This document shows, piece after piece, positions 22,565 through 33,905 of a stretch of 64,000 nucleotides of DNA. The notes below the pieces were generated by a model that had not been told where the DNA came from, did no database searches, and worked only from the letters and a program-made list of their open reading frames with translations. Position numbers and translations under genes: made by a program. How positions within the stretch are numbered: the first letter of the stretch is position 1; the number at the start of each line of letters is the position of its first letter. The stretch spans positions 4,520,743 to 4,584,742 of the forward strand of contig CM076962.1 in NCBI GenBank assembly GCA_039566865.1. Reading direction: 5' to 3'. The stretch comes from Aurelia coerulea (taxonomy: Eukaryota > Cnidaria > Scyphozoa > Semaeostomeae > Ulmaridae).

Positions 22565-25500
22565 ATTCAGAAGTGATGTCTAAGAAAATCTACATATCTC
22601 TTGATGGACAAAACAGGGAATTGTGTGGTTCCTCCACATCACCTTGTGCAACTATAAAGTATGCACTATCAAATAGAAGAAGAAGACGGGGTGACCGTAT
22701 TATGGTAGATGCAAGAAAAGGCAAGATGAGAGACAGCTTTGAAGAGTTCGGCATACGATTAGAACACACGATCGTCACCATTGAGGGTTTTAATGGTAAG
22801 CCTGTTATCAAATGCAAAAACTCAAGTGCTGCATTTGTACTAAAATATTCAAAAGCAACCTTCAAAACTCTAGAATTCAAGTTTCATTTATCAGATTTCA
22901 CATCAGAACGAAGACCAAAATCCTACTTGAAAACAACTATTGCAATTTCAGCCTTTCAGTCTTCGATCGATATCATCAATTGTCACTTTCGATATGTTCC
23001 AATTGCATTGAAATCATTCTGTTCTGACAACTGCAAATATAATATAACAGACTCTATATTTGAATCTCCATATACAGCTGTGCAGGTTTATGGCACTGGT
23101 GAATGTGATTTGATCGCAGGATGTTTGGTCCGGAATGAATTCATAGGAAGGAGAAACTTTTCCAGAAGAGCACTTGGCTTTTTTCACTCTCGAAAGAGGA
23201 AAAAAACTCAACCATCCTGCACTCGACTGTGGAATATATTTATCGACTGGTGCATTTTTACTTATTTTGGGGAAGCGATCCATGCCAAAATGAGAAACAA
23301 CTTGCATTTGCAGTTATACAATTCTGAATTTCGGCACAATTATCTACTATTCGGAGATCAGCATCAAAGTTCAGCTCTAGAGCTTCACGACTTGAATAAC
23401 AATAAATTATCTCATATCGTTGTTATTGTTAACTGTATTTTCTTGAATAATACAAGCCGTGCTGGAGGAGCAATTCAATTTGATACCACAACAGAAAATA
23501 GTACATTGAGGATAATGAATTGCACTTTCCTTTTAAACACTGCAATGCACACTGGTGGTGCTATTAGCGCAAAGGGTGTCTTTCAGGTCACTTTAACAGA
23601 CAGCATATTTAGTGATAATTTCTGCGGTGTTGCTCCATTTCAAAAGCACTTTTCATCACCGGGTGCTAGATTTAATTATGTTCAAGGCCTCGGTGGCACG
23701 GTATATCTTACCGGTCTAGACAATTCTAGGATGAAAAAAGGATCAGTAGAAATCGACAAATGCATTTTCAAAAACAATTCTGCAGAAGTGTCCGGTGATT
23801 CTCTCTATATCAAAAAAGAGCTGACGCTTTCCAATGTCTACATCGAATCCGCAAAACATAGAAGACATGGATTCGCTCTTCACACTGTTATTACTTCAAC
23901 TGCCAATAGCCTTCTGCGAAACACTACGATTAGCATTCTCACAACAAGCAATAACCAGAATGAGGCTAATTTTGGGTTAGGGCTTGTTAGTATTGATGAG
24001 AATTCAAAGTTCGTTTGTTCTAAAGGAAGCATTTTGCATCACCAAGATTTACTGTTGTCACAGGATGTCAAGGTCGTTCCCATAAATTATCCAATCAAAT
24101 TAAGAAAATTTTCATTTTCCTGTGAAACATGTCCCCCGGATTATTACAGCTTGGATGCGAGTGTCCTCCAAAACAGAACACTGACCGGCACAAAATGTAT
24201 GCGCTGCAGTCCGGGGGGACGATGTCGTTCTGGAATGATCAAAGCCAATGACAATTTCTGGGGGTTCAAAGGTATAAACACAAATCATATCACCTTTATA
24301 CAACTACCAAGAGGTTATGGCTGTACAGGAGGAGGATGCATTAATTACAATGTTTGTGCACCACAACGGAAAGGGACACTTTGTGGCACATGTGAAAATG
24401 GATATAGTGAAAGCGTCATTTCATCCAAATGCATTTTAAACAGAAAATGCCAAATAGTAAAATTTTGGCTCATTGCAGTCATCTCATTGTGTCTCTTTCT
24501 GATTTTCATAATTTACAAGCAAGAGGTTACACAATTTGTTAAATCACAATTCAGAATGATAAAGAAAAAACAACAACATCAGCAACAACAAGAGGCACAT
24601 GACGATAGGGATGCCATCCTTATATCTGAAGATGTCTATGTATCGAGTGATGAATATTTACACAACGATTCACAGTTAGAAGATCATAACAACATGATTG
24701 TAGAGCGTGAGGAAGATGACTCTGACAGTGTCACGGGCTTCATCAAAATCCTCTCTTATTTTTACCAGATCGAGATCCTCCTACGTGCTTATAGCAATGG
24801 AGTTGGGAGTCATATTTTTCAAGGATTAAGGCATTCTGTTAGCAGTTTCTTTAATTTGGAATTTTCAGTTGGACAAGATGCTTCACTTACATGTGCATTG
24901 TTTGACATGACTCCAATAAGGAAGGTTGCTTTGAGAATTGTGCTTATTGCAATGGTATTTATGATTTTGTTGGCCATTTTCATATTTGTCACAATCTACC
25001 AAGGAATGAAATACAAATTTAGACAGCGATCAGATCCAGATTTGAACGCTTTTGTCGTTAACAAGGGGAAGAGATTCAGTGATCGTCTTTTGCTGGCAAT
25101 TTTTGAAATCACACTTTTGAGTTATGCAGTTATCACTAAATCAGTGTTTACTTTGTTGACTTGTGTTAAAGTTGGAAGTAAACAAGTTTTGTTTATTCAA
25201 GGGACTGTCCAGTGCTATGGACCATGGCAATATTTTCTAATGGGTGTTGGTTTGTGTTGGGTGATACCATTCTGCATGTTTGTATTTTTGCTGCCAGGCC
25301 TACTTCGAGAGAGGAGAATAAGCAAGAAAGGTGTTTTCGTCGGTATTTTGTTCCCAATACTATATTTGTTTCTTGTTGCATTGCAAAGGTGTACCATGAA
25401 AGAAGACGAAGGGCAGCAGGACCCAGGGCCTCTGATGGACAGAATCCTGAAGCTCATTTCAGGGCCGTTCAAGAGCAAACACAAGCATCAAAGTCGATGG

Positions 25501-25908
25501 GAAGGAGTTTATCTCATTCGTAGATTGATTCTCGTTTCAGTCAATTCTTTTGTGCAAGATCAAATATACAAGCTATATTCACTGCTACTCATTCAAGTAT
25601 TGTTTTTACTCCACCATGTTTACATGAAGCCATTCAAGAACAAAGTCCTGAACATGGTAGAAACAATATCACTTACCGCGCTGATAATGTTAAACTGCGC
25701 GAAAACATTTGCAGTGTACGATGCTAAACATGGGTTGCATGAAGAGGGAGCTGATCTGCTACTGTTAAAGATTTTTGCATGGACAGAGTTATCGCTTGTT
25801 CTATTTGCCCCTGTTGTGATTGGCCTAATTGTAGGAGTATTAATTATTGCCAGAATTTCAATTGCTATCTTTAGACTATTTAAGCACTTGTATCATTGTG
25901 TAGTATAG
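22565..25908 (+). CDS. beta-helix / Cys-rich / multi-pass membrane protein, main exon
   Basis: This single exon encodes residues 23-1136 after the signal-peptide exon. Residues about 27-530 look like a right-handed parallel beta-helix (pectin-lyase-like fold). They contain recurring NCxF..NxxxxxGGAI-type turns, for example NCIFLNNTSRAGGAI, NCTFLLNTAMHTGGAI and KCIFKNNSAEVSG, and many N-glycosylation sequons. Residues about 540-650 are Cys-rich (CETCPPDYY, CMRCSPGGRC, CGTCENGY), like EGF- or ephrin-receptor-type repeats. A first membrane span (about 653-673) is followed by a loop rich in Lys, Gln, Asp and Glu. Then come several spans between about 811 and 1125. This suggests a cell-surface protein with a large ectodomain. 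The ligand and function are unknown to me. The stop codon is followed by AATAAA at 25912. Similar architectures are, to my knowledge, common in anthozoans. Confidence 0.9.
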
Positions 25909-26922
25909 TTGAATAAACCATACAATTTCCAGAAAGATTTTTGCATGGACTATGTTTTCGCTTGTTCTATTTGCCCCTGTTGTGATTGGCCTAATTGTAG
26001 GAGTACTAATTATTGCCAGAATTTCAATTGATATCTTCAGACTATTTAAGCACTTGTATCATTGTGTAGTGTAGTTGAATAAACCATACAATTTCCAGAA
26101 AGATTTTTGCATAGACTATGTTATCGCTTGTTCTATTTGCCATTGTTGTGATTGGCCTTATCGTAGGAGTATTAATTATTGCCAGAATTTCAATTGCTAT
26201 CTTTAGACTATTTAAGCACTTGTATCATTGTGTAGTGTAGTTGAATAAACCATACAATTTCCAGAAAGATTTTTGCATGGACTATGTTTTCGCTTGTTCT
26301 ATTTGCCCCTGTTGTGATTGGCCTAATTGTAGGAGTACTAATTATTGCCAGAATTTCAATTGATATCTTCAGACTATTTAAGCACTTGTATCATTGTGTA
26401 GTGTAGTTGAATAAACCATACAATTTCCAGAAAGATTTTTGCATAGACTATGTTATCGCTTGTTCTATTTGCCACTGTTGTGATTGGCCTAATCGTAGGA
26501 GTACTAATTATTGCCAGAATTTCAATTGCTATCTTTAGACTATTTAAGCACTTGTATCATTGTGTAGTGTAGTTGAATAAACCATACAATTTCCAGAAAG
26601 ATTTTTGCATGGACTATGTTTTCGCTTGTTCTATTTGCCCCTGTTGTGATTGGCCTAATTGTAGGAGTACTAATTATTGCCAGAATTTCAATTGATATCT
26701 TCAGACTATTTAAGCACTTGTATCATTGTGTAGTGTAGTTGAATAAACCATACAATTTCCAGAAAGATTTTTGCATAGACTATGTTATCGCTTGTTCTAT
26801 TTGCCACTGTTGTGATTGGCCTAATCGTAGGAGTACTAATTATTGCCAGAATTTCAATTGCTATCTTTAGACTATTTAAGCACTTGTATCATTGTGTAGT
26901 GTAGTTGAATAAACCATAGACT
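25767..26922 (+). repeat. 166-bp tandem array derived from the 3' end of the beta-helix gene
   Basis: ATTTTTGCAT begins at 25771 (inside the gene), then at 25937, 26103, 26269, 26435, 26601 and 26767, exactly 166 bp each time. Each unit holds the last ~46 codons, the stop and AATAAA. From the second unit on, two variants alternate: TGGACTATGTTTTCG with GATATCTTCAG, and TAGACTATGTTATCG with GCTATCTTTAG. The array is therefore a 332-bp dimer amplified about three times. The unit is not a multiple of three, and the stop codon prevents extension of the protein. Confidence 0.98.
25912..25917 (+). terminator. polyadenylation signal AATAAA
   Basis: It lies 4 bp after the stop codon in GTTGAATAAACC. 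The same signal is repeated every 166 bp in the array that follows, so the true cleavage site could be any of several. Confidence 0.6.
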
Positions 26923-27180
26923 TTTGGCAAGGAGTCCCCTGTACCCCTGTGGTAAACCTTGCTCCACAGGGACTCAAAGTGAAACAGTGAAAGAGCTGAC
27001 CCTGTAATATGCATTCCTCAGTCGAATTATGATGGATACACGGCCTCGAATCTCGATTTGCTGATATCACTTAGTAATAGGGACTCATACCATTACTCTT
27101 ATAAAATAGGCCCCCTTTAGGCCCATATGGAGTGGTTCCGTATTGACCAATCAAATTGCTAGAATTTAGTTTGAAATTGA
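26923..27180. other. unique sequence between array units
   Basis: About 260 bp without gene or recognised repeat separates the regular array from the outlying copy at 27181. Confidence 0.5.
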
Positions 27181-27345
27181 ATTGTGTAGTGTAGTTGAAT
27201 AAACCATACAACTTCCAGAAAGATTTTTGCATGGACTAAATGTTAGTGTTTGTTGTCGTGATTGGCCTAATCGTAGGAGTACCAATTATTGCTATGTTTA
27301 AGCATTTGCATCATTGTGTAGTCTAGTTGAATGAACCATCTATCC
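27181..27345 (+). repeat. decayed outlying copy of the 166-bp unit
   Basis: Starts ATTGTGTAGTGTAGTTGAAT and continues through CCAGAAAGATTTTTGCATGG to TAAGCATTTGCATCATTG. Internal deletions and changes mark it as older than the main array. Confidence 0.85.
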
Positions 27346-27586
27346 CCCTGGTCTCTTTATTTGAATAGTTATCGATTGGATGTTAGTACCATTTAGTGCC
27401 AGACTAACTATTACTATCTTTTACTATCTATTACTAACTATCACTAAATATTACTAGCAATGTGTCCATGTAAGTACAGTCGAGTATACACTCTTGTCAA
27501 TATATGCTGACGCGATGCTGATGCAATGCTGACGCAATGCTGACGTAGAGCCTCGAAGAACTCGCAGTGATTGGCAGAATTTAACT
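27346..27586. other. no gene; short tandem motifs
   Basis: Repeated TTACTA-type tetra/pentamers near 27405-27460 and about four copies of ATGCTGACGCA near 27506-27546. Confidence 0.5.
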
Positions 27587-27595
27587 GAACTGATC

Positions 27596-28121
27596 AGCAT
27601 AGCTTCCAAATCTTTAACTCGGTGTAAAAAGGTGGGTGTAAAATTCTTTGATCTATTTCTTCTGATTGAGTGGCTTGAAACAAACTTTAGTTACTTATCT
27701 TTAATTCTATCGTTGGACTTTTCAAAAATTTTGAATATTTTTCAAAAGTTCAGCGTAAGTTGCATTTCAGCCCATTTGAGGCTGTGACGTCATCAAATTT
27801 CTAAATCATAAACCAGAAAAGTGACAGACTTTTGTTTGATACCATATTGTAAACATCCGTAAACTATGGTTTTCTTCAAAATTATTTCATGTTGCTTCAA
27901 ACAGTTTAGAAATGACGATGATTTTAAGTTTTTTTTGAAAATATTTCTTGAATTCTTGAAAAAGTAGAAAAACTCTCTGATTCTGAAAATATTGAAGATT
28001 TCAGAAAAGTCCAACGGTAGAATTATAGAGAAATAGCTGAAGTTTCTTTGAAATCATTCAGTTCAAAGAAATAAGTAACTGAATTTTACACCAGCCTTTT
28101 TAAAGATTTGGAACCTATGCT
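27596..28121. mobile_element. 9-bp-TSD MITE (AGCATAGGTTCCAAATC ends), copy 1
   Basis: A 526-bp element with inverted ends AGCATAGCTTCCAAATC and GATTTGGAACCTATGCT. It is flanked by a perfect 9-bp duplication GAACTGATC (27587-27595 and 28122-28130). The interior is also largely inverted-repeat. Related copies: 48849-49363, 52215-52688 and 56131-56646. A 9-bp TSD suggests a Mutator-like element, but no transposase is present. Confidence 0.9.
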
Positions 28122-28130
28122 GAACTGATC

Positions 28131-28820
28131 ACATGCAAACTAAAATTTCAGCCCCGAAAGCGCAACTGCAAGTAAGTCATCAGTTTGCTGGGATGACTCC
28201 TTGCCACGTAGTAGTGACCTTCTTTTACCAAAGTAATCACATGAAATATCACGTGAAATTGGCATGCCCTCTGCAAAGCCACTGCATTTACATGGACACA
28301 TTTGTTGATACCCTTTTTTTGAATTCGACACAATATCATTTGTTGTGAACTTTAAAAGATCGGGAACAGTAAGATGTTCTTTGTATTCTCTTTCATCATA
28401 ACAATAACAAGCTAAACAATTTACATATTTACAACTCTGTTTCTAATCATGCCGGCTGAGCACTTTTTTTAAGATACTGTAAATGTCAAATTTAACTTTC
28501 TTGCTTTCTCGATCATAGTTTTAAGTGAATCAGGGCTTGCAAATGAAGTCTAAAGCGTTAAATCAATGATGAACACAAACTCTTATCCTATCTTGCAAAA
28601 TGGCGTTTTCCGACGCTCTATAGGGCGTGGTCCCACAGATTTTTCTGGGGGTAAGTCCAAAAGAACCCCCATTTTACGCTCTCTCCGCTCGCCTGTCCAT
28701 CCCACATTTTGGGGCTGCCCCTGATGAGAGATCAGGATACTTTGTTCATTTTTATCAAGGCAAAAAACACTAGAGATGTGTTGAGTCAAGGACGGGGATG
28801 TCACACTAGGAACTCCCTAG
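28131..28820. other. no gene recognised
   Basis: Holds a fragment at 28605-28720 (GGGCGTGGTC..TTTTTCTGGGGG) resembling the interior of G/C-rich MITEs elsewhere. Otherwise nothing can be supported. Confidence 0.4.
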
Positions 28821-28823
28821 TGT

Positions 28824-30066
28824 CCTACCTTTGTCCGAAAACCTTTGTCCGAAAACCTGTAGTTCACGAACAACTTTCGCATGATCTTTGTCCCAAAAAC
28901 TGGTCGTTTTTTATGATAAAGTTTCACAGTTCTTTTTCTTCAATTTGGCGGACAATTTTAACATGACGTATCACTGACGATGTTTGTTCCAAAAACCAGT
29001 ACCAGATACTCTTTTGGAGAGCAAGTAGTAATTGAAGCCATGAAAGTACATATGTCTCAAAACCGATTGCCAGATAAAGATAGAAGCGCTTTGGTGAAAA
29101 ATTTGAAATCCTGGTTTCCTTTTTGGAAATTTACCTGGCAAAGGTACCTAGAGCCACTTTGGTGAAAAGTTTGATTTTCTGGTATTTTTTTCCCGTAGAT
29201 TTGGCGGACAAAGGTAGAGCCGCTCACATGAAAATTTGAGATACTGGTCTTTTGTGTTTAAATTTGGCGGGCAAAGGTAGAACCAGCTTTCAGGTAAACT
29301 TTAGGATTATGATTTGAAAGGAGGTTAGAAAATTTAATTTTTGTAACAAATTGAAGGAATAGGAATTCTGGTTTTAAAATTTTACCTTTTTCCCAAAAAC
29401 TGGTTGTTTTGGACAGGAAAGTTGTATTGTGTGATGAAAGAACCAGTTATTTTTTCCAATTTCTCTGGACAAACATGGGGTCAAATATTTTAAAGTACGC
29501 ATGTCACACTGGGCACGATGGTCCTACCTTTGTCCGAAAACCGGTAGTTCACGAAAAAATTTTGCACCACCTTTTCCCAAAAACTGGTCGTTTTTTATGA
29601 AAAATTTTCGTAGATAGTTCTTTTTCTTCAACTTGGCGGACAATTTTGACATTATGTATCACTGACGATGTTTGTCCCAAAACCTGTAGTTTCGACCAAA
29701 TACGATTTGTCGAAAGCAAATGGTAATTATAGATATGAACGTACAAGTGTCCCAAAACCGGTTGCCGGACAATGGTAGGACCACTGTGGTGAAAAATGTC
29801 AAATTCTGGCCTTTTTTCGGAAACTTTCCGAACAAGGGTAGGATCGCTTTGGTGAAAAATTGGAATCCCTGGTCTTTTTTTCTGTAAATTTGGCGGACAA
29901 AGGTAAAACCAGCTTAGGCTAAAAAACTTGATGTTTCTGACAAATTGATGAAGAAAGAAGACTGATTTGAAAATTTCACCTTTGTCCCAAAAACTGGTTG
30001 TTTTAGGCAGGAAAGTCGTACTGTGTGATAAACTAATAACCGGTTATTTTTCCAATTTCTTTGGAC
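28824..30066 (+). repeat. direct duplication of about 690 bp with internal sub-repeats
   Basis: CCTACCTTTGTCCGAAAACC starts near 28824 and again near 29523, and homology continues with several shared blocks (ACTGGTCGTTTTTTATGA, CACTGACGATGTTTG). Each half contains diverged sub-repeats around GGCGGACAAAGGTAG. It is non-coding and related in vocabulary to the 74-bp repeat at 10.9 kb. Confidence 0.85.
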
Positions 30067-30418
30067 CCCGGGGGGGGGGGGTACTTCATTGTCAACATGA
30101 TTCGACCTGAATCTGGACTTTGAGAAAAGGACCCATTCGTATGACAGAATATTCAAACATTTCCAGCCCATTTGCATGAATATCAGGAAATTTTTGACCC
30201 ATGTATATGAATTTGTCGATTTGAAACAAAGGAAAATTTCAGTTTTTTTGCGTGGATTATCATTATGGGGCCGATTGATTAGAAAATTCTCAAAGAACTA
30301 CCCATCTACCAGAATTGTGGTTAAAAAAAGACCCATATGTAGAGAATTTCGGATGAAAAAACCCATCCATATGAGCGGCACGTCCAGTACAACTTAACAA
30401 TGAAGTACCCCCCCCGGG
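30067..30418. mobile_element. 8-bp-TSD MITE with CCCRGGGGGG ends, copy 2
   Basis: Starts CCCGGGGGGGGG and ends CCCCCCCGGG with a perfect duplication CTTTGGAC (30059-30066 and 30419-30426). It splits the second half of the 690-bp duplication, since AAACATGGGGTnAAATATTTT resumes at 30427. Confidence 0.92.
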
Positions 30419-30641
30419 CTTTGGACAAACATGGGGTAAAATATTTTACAGTATTTGCCCATCCCTGTCTACTTCATATTGCTTATAAAGCCCCGTTAAA
30501 ACGCTCTCAACTTTCACTGAACATTGCTAAACATTGTAGAGTATGAATTTGGATGAAATATAGAGAGCGTTTTAACCAATAATTGATACTGAAAGCATGA
30601 TACAATACTGAAAAAATCAAAGATATGAAGCGAAATCAGAT

Positions 30642-31460
30642 TTACAAATTTTTAGGAAGTGATCTACTAAACTCAGCAGATGCCTCTTGAAAGAACTTCA
30701 TCCTTGAAGCTGCAATCGTTTTTCGCCGTTCCAGGTAACTTGGCAATGATCCTGCAGTATTCCCCGATCGAACTATTTCCGGTAAACTTTTCTCTCGTCC
30801 GGTTTTTGCAATGAGATGTTCATAACAGGAACTTCGATGGGTTGGTCTTCCATTTCTTCCAGTCAATCCAGTGTTACCCGGATAAGATAAAGGTGGTTCG
30901 GGTGCATTCTCTAAATGCGGTAAGAAAGTTCTTTTTCTTTGCGGTGGTGTGTTCTGTCCGGCCCAAGATTTTCTTATTCGAGTAACCTCCTTTTCGGTGT
31001 ATTTCAGCCGGTTTGATAGCTCATCCGGGCGATCTTTGATCAATCCCGGAGATCGTTCAAACGCTTTGTTCCCTTGTCCTTTTGAGAATTCAGTTTCATG
31101 CACTCTGCTGTCGTTGACGCTAACTAACCGTCCGGTTGTTTCTGAACCTACCATTAAGCCGCGAGACGGAATTTTCACTGGTATGGTGAGCCTCGTTCCT
31201 GATTTTCTTTCATTGTAAACTGTACGATCTAAATGCAATACTGGTAATCTTTTCTCGCTGAATATTTTCTCGTTATTAATCCTTTTTTTCATTTTCAGAA
31301 ATTGTGATCTATGCTCCATATCAATGGCATCCAATTTCCTGCTCAATAGCCGATCTTCTCGCTCGTTTGCAGCAATCGATTTCATGTAAATGCGAGAAAC
31401 TTGATCTTTTATGACTAATGATCTGTCGCTCTTGTCAATCGGTTCCTTTTCTAAATCCAT
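30642..31460 (-). CDS. unrecognised 272-aa basic protein, paralogue A
   Basis: An uninterrupted minus-strand frame of 272 residues, rich in Lys, Arg, Glu and Ser, with no signal peptide or membrane span. It has two blocks in common with the 271-aa protein at 57622-58437. Block 1 (residues about 12-60) contains IAANEREDRLL and KLDAIDMEHR and is probably helical. Block 2 (about 143-184) contains YTEKEV, AGQNTPP and FLPHLE. The linker and C-terminus are unlike. Conservation limited to two blocks over a matching total length is good evidence for real selected protein. I do not recognise the family and assign no function. A polypyrimidine-AG on the minus strand near 31534-31540 could be the acceptor of a 5' UTR intron. 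Confidence 0.82.
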   Translation of the reverse strand: MDLEKEPIDKSDRSLVIKDQVSRIYMKSIAANEREDRLLSRKLDAIDMEHRSQFLKMKKRINNEKIFSEKRLPVLHLDRTVYNERKSGTRLTIPVKIPSRGLMVGSETTGRLVSVNDSRVHETEFSKGQGNKAFERSPGLIKDRPDELSNRLKYTEKEVTRIRKSWAGQNTPPQRKRTFLPHLENAPEPPLSYPGNTGLTGRNGRPTHRSSCYEHLIAKTGREKSLPEIVRSGNTAGSLPSYLERRKTIAASRMKFFQEASAEFSRSLPKNL

Positions 31461-31540
31461 GATCTTCGCTGTTCAGGTTGGGTTTTTCAGCTTTGCAGAA
31501 TCTGTAGATTTTAGATCCTTTTCAAGACTCAATCTGAAAA

Positions 31541-32984
31541 ATAATGAAGTAATTAAAAAGCAGGCGCTAAGCGGAACAAACTGCAACTTGGTTTATACTC
31601 AGCTTTTTCAACTTCAGCACCCATTTTTTTTCTATAAAAGACCATTTATCTATAAAACACCCAATCATTTGTTTAAAAAAGACAGTCACCTCTTTTAGAA
31701 AATTGAGAAACTAGATACTCGTTGTGATCCGCTACAGTGTAAGCGGGAGGGTGATCCGTAACACGGGAGGGTGATCCGTACCGTAAAACTTTGATCCGTA
31801 AAACACTTTGATCCGTACCACTTTTGATCCGCTAACGTGTAAACTGGGTCGCAAGGTGTTTTCAACAAAAGGGGCATTACCAAATCAAAAATTCTGAAAA
31901 GTATATCTTTTGTTTATGAGTTGATGGTATATTGCATGGTAATCAATTTATTACAATTGTGAAATTCAGTTTTATGAATTTTAGGAAACTCTTGCAAGAA
32001 ACTTTTATTTTAAGAATTAGGTCCAAAGTCATTAAACCATATATATCGGGTGCCTAAAATAGAAATAAGAGAACAATTTTTGGTACATACTTATGGATTT
32101 AGAAATCGATTAGTGTAATCTTCTGCACGGAGCGTCATTTCAACGACTGGCTTGTTGTGAGATTCTCTGGTAGTTGCAATAAAGTGCCGCGCTAAGCTGC
32201 TTCATGTATTACAAATTTAACAATGAAACTCAATTCTTGTTTTGCTGCGGGACGCTTCCCTGTTTGTCTTTCAACACATTTGTACCTAGTAGAAATTTTA
32301 GTATTTTCGACCTGGGAGTGTGCCCCCCCCTCTTTTTCTCCAAAGCTACCAGAGATATAACAATGAAACTTACACCAGTTGTTCTTTCGACATAAGCAGC
32401 AGCAAAAGTAGCAAGAAAACGTTAATTATTCACGTGGGTCGTTGCTAGGCAACAAAAACAATGGGAAGATGGTCAAAATTGAACTGTTAACTTAAAAAGC
32501 AAGATATGTTCAGATTAACATGACATAGCAGAATTATAGCCAAAAATAGCAAGAATACTGTAGAGGAAGATATCCATAAACTTAACTTGCACCTCTTGCT
32601 TAAATTAAAGCAATTAGCGATTGAATAGACTCGCAACAAATATCTTTAAACGAATAGATATCTTTAGACTTCTAATTAATGAAAGTAGTTAGTAACAAGG
32701 AACCTAAGACTGTTTTCTACACACCTTGAGCTATATTGCACGAATTCATTCGAACTGTGTGATTTCATAAAGATAAATGACGCCATGAATATTAAATTTG
32801 TTAATGTCAACAAATATAAACAAACCGATCGAGAAAACACGCTATCCTCCGGGAAAACAAAATAGACAATTGCGGAAAAGATTTCAAGTATTTCAAAAAA
32901 TATACCAATCCGCCGTTCCCTTCATCACCCCCCCCCCCCCCCGCTGGATGGCATATCTTTACTTCGTAGTCACATATATGAAAC
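31541..32984. other. no gene recognised; upstream of paralogue A
   Basis: 31730-31830 carries a short degenerate repeat of GTGATCCGTAA / TTTGATCCGTAA. A run of about 15 C lies at 32928-32942. No supported exon. Confidence 0.4.
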
Positions 32985-33460
32985 GCTAAGAAGAAACTCA
33001 ATTCTCAAATCGCCAAAGAATTATGAAACTCCAGCACTGGTAAAATATAACTCAAGAAACTATTTATTTTGATAGAAATCCGTGGCACATTTTACCTCGT
33101 TTTCGCTTGTTTCCTGTATCATTTTACTGCGAAAACATTTTTTATTCATATTCAGTATACAAATTTACAAAAACGGGATTACTTATAACAACACTTCTAC
33201 TTATAACAACACTTACGAACTACTTTACTACATTACAAGGACGAGATACCATGGGGAGCAAAAGTCCATGACTACCCCCATGGCTTTGACATAAAGACGA
33301 GCAAGTAAATTAAACCTAAATATACAATTAAATACAATTACTACTATAATTACGCATCCCTAAACATTGGCAAGGCTTGAAAAATCACAAGGGTACAGAA
33401 CATAAGAAACTTTCAGTTCTGGCCCAAATTCTTCCTTTTTCATAAATAAGAAACGTGTAA
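32985..33460 (+). repeat. dispersed repeat with AAGAAACT motifs, copy 2
   Basis: Matches 3255-3480 and 3735-3800 (AGAAACTCAATTCTCA, TAAGAAACTTTCAGT) with an insertion in the middle. Confidence 0.65.
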
Positions 33461-33897
33461 GTGTACATACTTTTGTGACATAAAGCGATCAATCCCAATA
33501 TGAATATGTTCTCTTCTCTTGTAACCCCAAAAACGATGTATCATTTATCAGCAAATGACACCTCTTGTCTCTTCTGACATATTTCAAAGACTTTGAAAGA
33601 CAGTCTTGAATCGTATGTATGACCCAAACAACTCCAATAAACGTCCAGATATTTGAAACAGTAACTTTGACTGTCTTCCAATCCAAATGTCAACATTCAA
33701 ACCGGAAGCAACAAATGTTCTTTTTCTCGCATGTTGAGACGAAGACACGACTTATGACATTCGTCACAGTAGTTATCGTTTCATAATAATTCAACTCAAT
33801 CCTGAAAATGTCAACACCGCTCCATCAACTGGACTGAAGACAACAAAAGACGTTCAATGAGTCATTTGGACGTTTTTGTTTAGATTCCTCTATGTAT
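33461..33897. other. no gene recognised
   Basis: AT-rich sequence with short frames only. Confidence 0.4.
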
Positions 33898-33905
33898 GCC
33901 GATAC

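Noticed and set aside
22576..22578. Internal ATG as the true start of the large membrane protein
   Set aside because: It lacks a signal peptide although the ectodomain is clearly extracellular, and a phase-matched upstream signal-peptide exon plus an acceptor at 22564 explain the start better.
25935..26922. Extra small genes, each encoding the last membrane helix, in the 166-bp array
   Set aside because: Units lack a start codon and promoter context, and alternate units carry TGG to TAG stops; they are repeats of a gene end.
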